DNA of 9,409 nucleotides, from NCBI GenBank assembly GCA_027293795.1, contig JAPYLE010000071.1:1-9409 (forward strand), given 5' to 3'. This document shows, one piece after another, positions 5,396 through 9,409 of the stretch (the stretch's first letter is position 1; every line of letters begins with the position of its first letter). The translations under genes were made by a program, and so were the position numbers. Origin of the DNA: Rickettsia endosymbiont of Ixodes persulcatus. Lineage in GTDB: Bacteria; Pseudomonadota; Alphaproteobacteria; Rickettsiales; Rickettsiaceae. The notes under the pieces are model-generated. The model ran no database searches, was not told where the DNA came from, and saw nothing but the letters and a program-made list of their open reading frames with translations.

Positions 5396-7399
5396 TCATA
5401 AGCGGTTAAACTTAGCTATTTTATGGAATAATTCGCAAGTATTTTGTAATAACGATAAACGATTTTGTGCGATTTTTGGATCAGGGTCATTAACAAGTAC
5501 GTTGTCAAAAAAGCTAGTAATCGGAGCTAATAGAGATGATAATAAATTTAAAGCTCTCTCGTAATCTTTATCAGTTATACTATCTATAATTTGCGGCGAA
5601 AGTTTTTGCATCACTTCAAATAATTCTTTTTCGGGCTGCGTAGTAAAGAGACCCCCATCAACTAAACCGGTAATTTTCTGATCGCCGATTATATTACTTG
5701 CTCGTTTATAAGCATTTAATAATTGCTTTCCTGCGTCTTCTGCTAAAAATTTTTGTAAGGCGTTAAGTTTTAGAATTACACTAACCAAATCTTCTGTGCT
5801 TAAATCAAAAACCGCATTAATTAATGCAATATCATAATTATTTTTGAAATAGAATTTTATTCTTTCTTCAAAGAAAGATATTATTAAATTCTTATTTTTA
5901 TCAGATGAATCTTTATATAAGTTTATAGAAAAATTAATTAAATCATTTAAATTTAACTCTAATTTATTTTCAATTATTATTCTTATTATACCAAGAGCTT
6001 GACGTCTTAAGGCATATGGATCACCTGAACCTGTCGGAGCTTCTCCTGCTATCATTAAACCGACTAAACTATCTATTTTGTCAGCAGTAGCAAGAAGTAC
6101 AGCATTCCCGTTTGGTACATTGTCGCTCAAACCTTGGGGTTTATAATGATCCTTAATTGCTGTAGCTACTTCTTCATCTAACCCCTCATGTTTTGCATAA
6201 TAATAACCCATAATACCTTGCAAATCAGGAAATTCCCCGACCATTGCCGAAACAAGATCGCTTTTGCAAAGTTTTGCTGCCGTAATTAAATCTTTATTAT
6301 TTGGAGCTATATAATTACAAATATCGGTTATGCGATCGACTTTTTCTCTTAAGTTACCAAGCTTTGCATGAAACGTTACAGCTAACAGTTTAGATAAATT
6401 TGATTCTAAAGTTTTAGCTATATCCTGCTTATAAAAATATAAAGCATCAGAAAGACGTGCTGCCAATACTTTTTCGTTACCTTTAATAACGAGTTCAGCA
6501 TTTGCAAATCTGCCATTACTCACAAACAGAAAATACGGTGCGAAATTTCCCGCTTTATCGAATAGACAGAAATATTTCTGATGCGTACGCATCGAGGAAA
6601 TTAACACCTCCTTAGGTAACTCTAAGAATTTTTGCGGTATTCTTCCAAGTAGCACAACAGGAAATTCAGTAAGCCCTGCTACTTCTTCGATTAAACGATT
6701 ATCTTCTTTTATAGTTAAATCATGAGCATTTGCGAGTTCTGATAAACCGGTTTTAATTATTTCTTCTCTCTTTATTCTTTCTAAAATAACATGATTTTCT
6801 GAAAGTTTATTTTTGTAATCCTCAAAATTTTCCACTTCTATTTTTTTGTTATCAGCTAGGCGATGCCCGTACGTAATATTATTAGTGGTTAAATGCCCAA
6901 ATTGCAGCGGTAATATTTCACCATCAAATATGCATAAAATGTTATGCAGAGGTCTAACCCACTTTATATTATAATCACCCCAAAACATCGACTTTGCCCA
7001 GCTATATTTATTAATAGCCTCTATAATAATTTCCGGTAAAATCTCTTTTATTTCTCTTTCTTCTATTTTTTTGATGAAGAAATAATATAGCTGATTATTA
7101 ATTAATTTAGTAGAAAGCTCTGATTTGCTAACATTATGAGCTTTACAAAAGCCATTAATAGCGGCTTCCGAAGCATCTAAGCTAGGTCCTTTAATTTCCG
7201 TTTCTTTTGGTAACGTTACTTTCGGCAAGTGGGTAGCATGCAGAGTTATCCTGCGAGGTCCTGCAAACACTTTTACTTTTACAAATATTTCGTTTTCTTC
7301 AAAAATTTTTGTGAATATGTTTAAATAACCCTCTTCAGCATTTTGTTGCATGAATGCAGGTATCTCTTCACTAAATAACTCTAATAATAACTCACTCAC
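5396..7399 (-). CDS. glyS: Glycyl-tRNA synthetase beta subunit
   Basis: This is the beta chain of the bacterial alpha2beta2 glycyl-tRNA synthetase. It carries tRNA recognition and is needed for charging tRNA-Gly. The start is taken as GTG at 7399, giving 667 residues and the family-typical opening (V/M)SELLLELFSEEIPAFMQ. An ATG frame opens 10 codons upstream but only within glyQ. Family segments: AGPRRITL about 46, WAKSMFWG about 135, GLTEFPVVLLGRIP about 242, and SSMRTHQKYFCLF about 268. An HD-like domain includes DHYKPQGLSDNVP and GEAPTGSGDPYALRRQALG about 452-470, and the anticodon-binding tail ends at about 660. The GTG overlaps the glyQ stop (GTGA), with GGAG a few bases upstream, implying translational coupling. 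Length is normal, with no break. Confidence 0.93.
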   Translation of the reverse strand: MSELLLELFSEEIPAFMQQNAEEGYLNIFTKIFEENEIFVKVKVFAGPRRITLHATHLPKVTLPKETEIKGPSLDASEAAINGFCKAHNVSKSELSTKLINNQLYYFFIKKIEEREIKEILPEIIIEAINKYSWAKSMFWGDYNIKWVRPLHNILCIFDGEILPLQFGHLTTNNITYGHRLADNKKIEVENFEDYKNKLSENHVILERIKREEIIKTGLSELANAHDLTIKEDNRLIEEVAGLTEFPVVLLGRIPQKFLELPKEVLISSMRTHQKYFCLFDKAGNFAPYFLFVSNGRFANAELVIKGNEKVLAARLSDALYFYKQDIAKTLESNLSKLLAVTFHAKLGNLREKVDRITDICNYIAPNNKDLITAAKLCKSDLVSAMVGEFPDLQGIMGYYYAKHEGLDEEVATAIKDHYKPQGLSDNVPNGNAVLLATADKIDSLVGLMIAGEAPTGSGDPYALRRQALGIIRIIIENKLELNLNDLINFSINLYKDSSDKNKNLIISFFEERIKFYFKNNYDIALINAVFDLSTEDLVSVILKLNALQKFLAEDAGKQLLNAYKRASNIIGDQKITGLVDGGLFTTQPEKELFEVMQKLSPQIIDSITDKDYERALNLLSSLLAPITSFFDNVLVNDPDPKIAQNRLSLLQNTCELFHKIAKFNRL

Positions 7400-8262
7400 T
7401 CGTTCATCTCCAACCATTTTGTGCAACAAATTTTTGCTAAATGACGCACTCTTAAAACGTAGGAAGCACGCTCAGTTACACTAATCACCCCAAGTGCATT
7501 TAATTGATTAAATGCATGACTTGCCTTAAGGCATTCATCATAAGCAGCTAACGGCACATTTTTCTCTACTAACCACTCACATTGTTCTTCGCTATCTTTA
7601 AAATGCCGTACTAACATTTCACTATCTGCAAGCTCTAAATTATATTTTGAAAATTGCCTTTCAGCCTCAAAAGCTACTTCACCATATTTTAAAGCTTTTT
7701 CTCCTACTTGCCCATTCCAGTCAAGTTCTTTTACTTCATCAACACCTTGAATATATAAAGCAAGACGCTCAAGCCCGTAAGTGATTTCACCGGCAACGGG
7801 ACGGCATTCAATACCCCCAATCTGCTGCATATAAGTAAATTGCGACACTTCCATACCGTTACACCACACTTCCCAGCCAAGCCCAGCAGCACCTAGTGTC
7901 GGCGATTCCCAATCATCTTCAACAAAACGAATATCATGCGTTTTTAAATCTATACCTAAACATTCTAAACTTTTAAGATATAGCTCTTGAATATTATCCG
8001 GCGACGGCTTTAAGATAACTTGAAACTGATAATAATGTTGCATTCTGTTAGGATGCATACCGTACCTGCTATCCCCAGGTCTTCTGGACGGTTGCACGTA
8101 AGCGACAGACCAAGGTTTAGTGCCAAGACATCGAAGCACCGTTGCAGGATGAAAGGTACCTGCTCCAACATGTGCATCGTAAGGCTGCAGTATTGCACAG
8201 CCATAATCCTGCCAATAATTTTGTAATGTTAGTATAATTTGCTGAAATGATAGTTTTTTCAT
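7396..8262 (-). CDS. glyQ: Glycyl-tRNA synthetase alpha subunit
   Basis: This 288-residue class II synthetase alpha chain activates glycine with ATP and works with the beta subunit. Its motifs are strongly conserved: LQNYWQDYGCAILQPYD near 13-29, HPATVLRCLG near 38-47, SRRPGDSRYG and HPNRMQHYYQFQVILKPSP, DDWESPTLGAAGLGWEVWCNGMEVSQFTY (contains active-site residues), and GIECRPVAGEITYGLERLA. The start is placed at 8262 (MKKLSFQQIILTL), as in relatives. The frame stays open 15 codons further, but those (MDSRLRGND...) are repeat DNA read through and should not be included. It is the first gene of the glyQ-glyS operon, and the two overlap by 4 nt. Confidence 0.95.
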   Translation of the reverse strand: MKKLSFQQIILTLQNYWQDYGCAILQPYDAHVGAGTFHPATVLRCLGTKPWSVAYVQPSRRPGDSRYGMHPNRMQHYYQFQVILKPSPDNIQELYLKSLECLGIDLKTHDIRFVEDDWESPTLGAAGLGWEVWCNGMEVSQFTYMQQIGGIECRPVAGEITYGLERLALYIQGVDEVKELDWNGQVGEKALKYGEVAFEAERQFSKYNLELADSEMLVRHFKDSEEQCEWLVEKNVPLAAYDECLKASHAFNQLNALGVISVTERASYVLRVRHLAKICCTKWLEMNE

Positions 8263-8279
8263 AAGAATTATGGTTATTA

Positions 8280-8374
8280 TGTCATTCCCGCGAAGGCGGG
8301 AATCCAAAAAAATGAAAGGATTTAAATTATTTACACCTATTAATTACTAGATTCCCGCCTTCGCGGGAATGACA
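8280..8374. repeat. Inverted pair of 25-bp palindromic repeats upstream of glyQ
   Basis: Positions 8280-8304 and 8350-8374 are perfect reverse complements of each other (25 bp), separated by 45 AT-rich nt. Each copy is itself a hairpin: ATTCCCGC, a 4-nt loop, then GCGGGAAT. The stems are GC-rich against an AT-rich background. The pair lies between the queH pseudogene end and glyQ, so it could end transcription from upstream or form the glyQ leader. Just beyond, 8375-8414 holds a further degraded fragment (CTCGTGCTATGACA) and no gene. Confidence 0.85.
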
Positions 8375-8414
8375 CAGGAAAGTTCATACAAGCTCGTGCT
8401 ATGACACAGAGGTC

Positions 8415-8990
8415 TTAATAATACTTCTTACCGATCTCGATCTTAAGACGAGCACCCGCTACTCGCCAATCGTTAGTGTCACGGAAAGAATAAACACAAC
8501 CGCAAAATTCTTGCTTATAAAAATGCTCTTCTTTAGTGATTTCATACATCCTACTAGCACCGCCGTCTTTACGCCAATTATAAGTCCAATAAGTTATCCC
8601 CTCGTAATGAGATGCGGCTCTAATTCCTGATTCATTAATTTGGTTCATATCTTTCCATCTAGAAATACCAAGAGCACTAGTAATAACCCTAAAGCCATTT
8701 TCATAAGCATATAAAGCCGTACGTTCAAAACGCATATCAAAACACATGCTACAGCGTTTTTTTACCTCGTTCAGGCTCAAACCCCATTCCTTTAGCTCTT
8801 CTAAACCAATTTTGCGGATCGTAATCCGCGTCGATAAATTCTATATTATGCTTCTCGGCAAAACGTATATTTTCGTTTTTACGAAGCTCATATTCTTTTT
8901 TAGGATGTATATTAGGATTATAAAAAAATAGCGTAAACAATGGAGTAAAACCTTGTTTTCACCGTTTGGTATTTCAAAAACTTCACTCAT
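8415..8990 (-). pseudogene. queH: Epoxyqueuosine reductase QueH (DUF208), broken by a deletion and a frameshift
   Basis: QueH reduces epoxyqueuosine in tRNA to queuosine. Three pieces can be read. From ATG 8990 comes MSEVFEIPNGENKVLLH, which then hits a stop. From about 8940, in another frame, comes FTLFFYNPNIHPKKEYELR to PERGKK. From about 8763, back in the first frame, comes KRCSMCFDMRFERTALYA through GISRWKDMNQ, YNWRKDGG and CGCVYSFRDTNDWR to the stop. The junction near 8941 lacks about 20 codons that normally hold the (H/S)CCAPC motif, whose two cysteines help bind the 4Fe-4S cluster. The second lesion is a run of seven A (8757-8763 on the opposite strand as T) where six would keep frame. 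CSMC and CGC remain. The start lies 2 nt after the proP fragment's stop, so the two were probably cotranscribed. No functional product is expected. Confidence 0.85.
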
Positions 8991-8992
8991 AA

Positions 8993-9274
8993 TTAGTTTA
9001 CCAAGTTTTTTTTATGTGTATCTTTATAGAATTTCAAAATTATAGAGGATAATAAAGCAAGTGCAATTAAATAATATACAATAGCATAATTATCGCCGGT
9101 AAATCTTATACTAGTTGAAAATATTTCTACTAGAATCGTTGGGACAGGTCCCATATAAATGCTGATAATTCCGGCAAATACTATTTGAGATATTATAGCT
9201 AAAGTAAAATTCATCAGGAATAACATCGAATCAATAAACAATATTACCATATGAATAAAAAACTTATCATATTT
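8993..9274 (-). pseudogene. proP: ProP-like MFS transporter, 3' fragment cut by the IS and internally deleted
   Basis: The frame is open from the IS junction at 9274 (first methionine at 9250) to the stop at 8993-8995. It reads two membrane-helix stretches, NFTLAIISQIVFAGIISIYM and YAIVYYLIALALLSSIILKF, around GPVPTILVEIFSTSIRFTG. That segment is the conserved late part of proline/betaine transporters of the major facilitator superfamily, abundant in Rickettsia. The N-terminal three quarters are missing. A further segment of roughly 30 codons (an extra helix normally between RFTG and the last helix) is also missing, in frame, at RFTG/DNYAI. The product cannot transport. The junction with the IS at 9274 shows that the element, or a rearrangement at it, removed the rest. 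Confidence 0.75.
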
Positions 9275-9409
9275 TATAGTATAGCTAGACCATAGTAAAT
9301 AGGTACATACTATGCTAATATATATGTTATAAATAATAATAAATAAGTTATGGCAAGCAGTTACAGTTACGATTTAAGAATGAAACTATTCAAAGCTCTA
9401 GATGATGTG
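9274..9409 (+). mobile_element. 5' end of an IS630-family insertion sequence (ISRpe1-like), right copy
   Basis: This is the inverted second copy of the element at 1-147. Over 136 nt it differs by one missing base near 9403-9405. The leader (9274-9349) and the first codons of the transposase are otherwise identical, which argues for recent duplication or gene conversion between copies. The element reads rightwards off the window and adjoins the proP fragment. Confidence 0.85.
9350..9409 (+). CDS. IS630-family transposase, N-terminal fragment, probably frameshifted
   Basis: From ATG 9350 it reads MASSYSYDLRMKLFKALD, then DV, and runs off the edge. The left copy has GATGAATGTG where this one has GATGATGTG, so one base is missing here or extra there. 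If the left frame is the true one, this copy is frameshifted at codon 19 and would not make transposase alone. The window ends too soon to see which frame continues. Confidence 0.7.
   Translation, partial: MASSYSYDLRMKLFKALDDV

Noticed and set aside
5271..5564. Open frame of 97 codons on the + strand
   Set aside because: It reads through repeat DNA and then antisense to the glyS 3' end; its residues resemble no protein family and glyS is clearly real.
8010..8226. Short open frames on both strands inside glyQ
   Set aside because: They lie within the strongly conserved glyQ N-terminal coding region and look like composition artefacts.
1..9409. Composite transposon carrying cargo between the two IS copies
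   Set aside because: The content is ordinary Rickettsia housekeeping genes with native base composition, so chance placement or inversion fits better than mobile cargo.

Overview
The window is AT-rich chromosomal DNA that looks like Rickettsia (obligate intracellular Alphaproteobacteria). Four things point there: short palindromic repeats, some read in frame inside genes (peptides such as CHSRESG and VIPAKAG); a fused PrmC-TrmB methyltransferase; ProP-type transporter remnants; and IS630-type transposase ends that I recall as resembling ISRpe1 (a memory of the family, not a search result). Genus is likely; species cannot be fixed from the sequence alone.

Layout, left to right. 1-147 is the 5' end of an IS630-family element, with its transposase reading left off the window. 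189-530 (-) is a HicB-type antitoxin without a visible HicA toxin. 551-804 holds decayed palindromic repeats and a hairpin. 805-1593 (-) is a family-4-like uracil-DNA glycosylase, divergent from 1610-2587 (+), an RluD-type 23S rRNA pseudouridine synthase; their start codons are 16 nt apart. 2683-4217 (+) is a PrmC-TrmB fusion with a C-terminal frameshift. It runs into the convergent Sua5/TsaC gene (4183-5121, -). 5122-5395 is a cluster of palindromic repeats with a terminator-like hairpin. 5396-8262 (-) is the glyQ-glyS operon for the two-subunit glycyl-tRNA synthetase. 8263-8414 contains an inverted pair of palindromes. 8415-8990 (-) is a queH pseudogene, and 8993-9274 (-) is a broken 3' fragment of a ProP-like MFS transporter. 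9274-9409 is a second copy of the same IS end, inverted relative to the first.

Most intact genes serve translation: rRNA pseudouridylation, release-factor methylation, tRNA m7G, tRNA t6A and glycine charging. The last step of queuosine synthesis has been lost here. The window is therefore a conserved housekeeping core set between two inverted IS copies, with decay concentrated near the right IS (queH, proP). I do not see a new defence or biosynthetic system. The points most worth checking are the IS-bracketed segment, the repeat-derived coding insertions and the fresh frameshifts.
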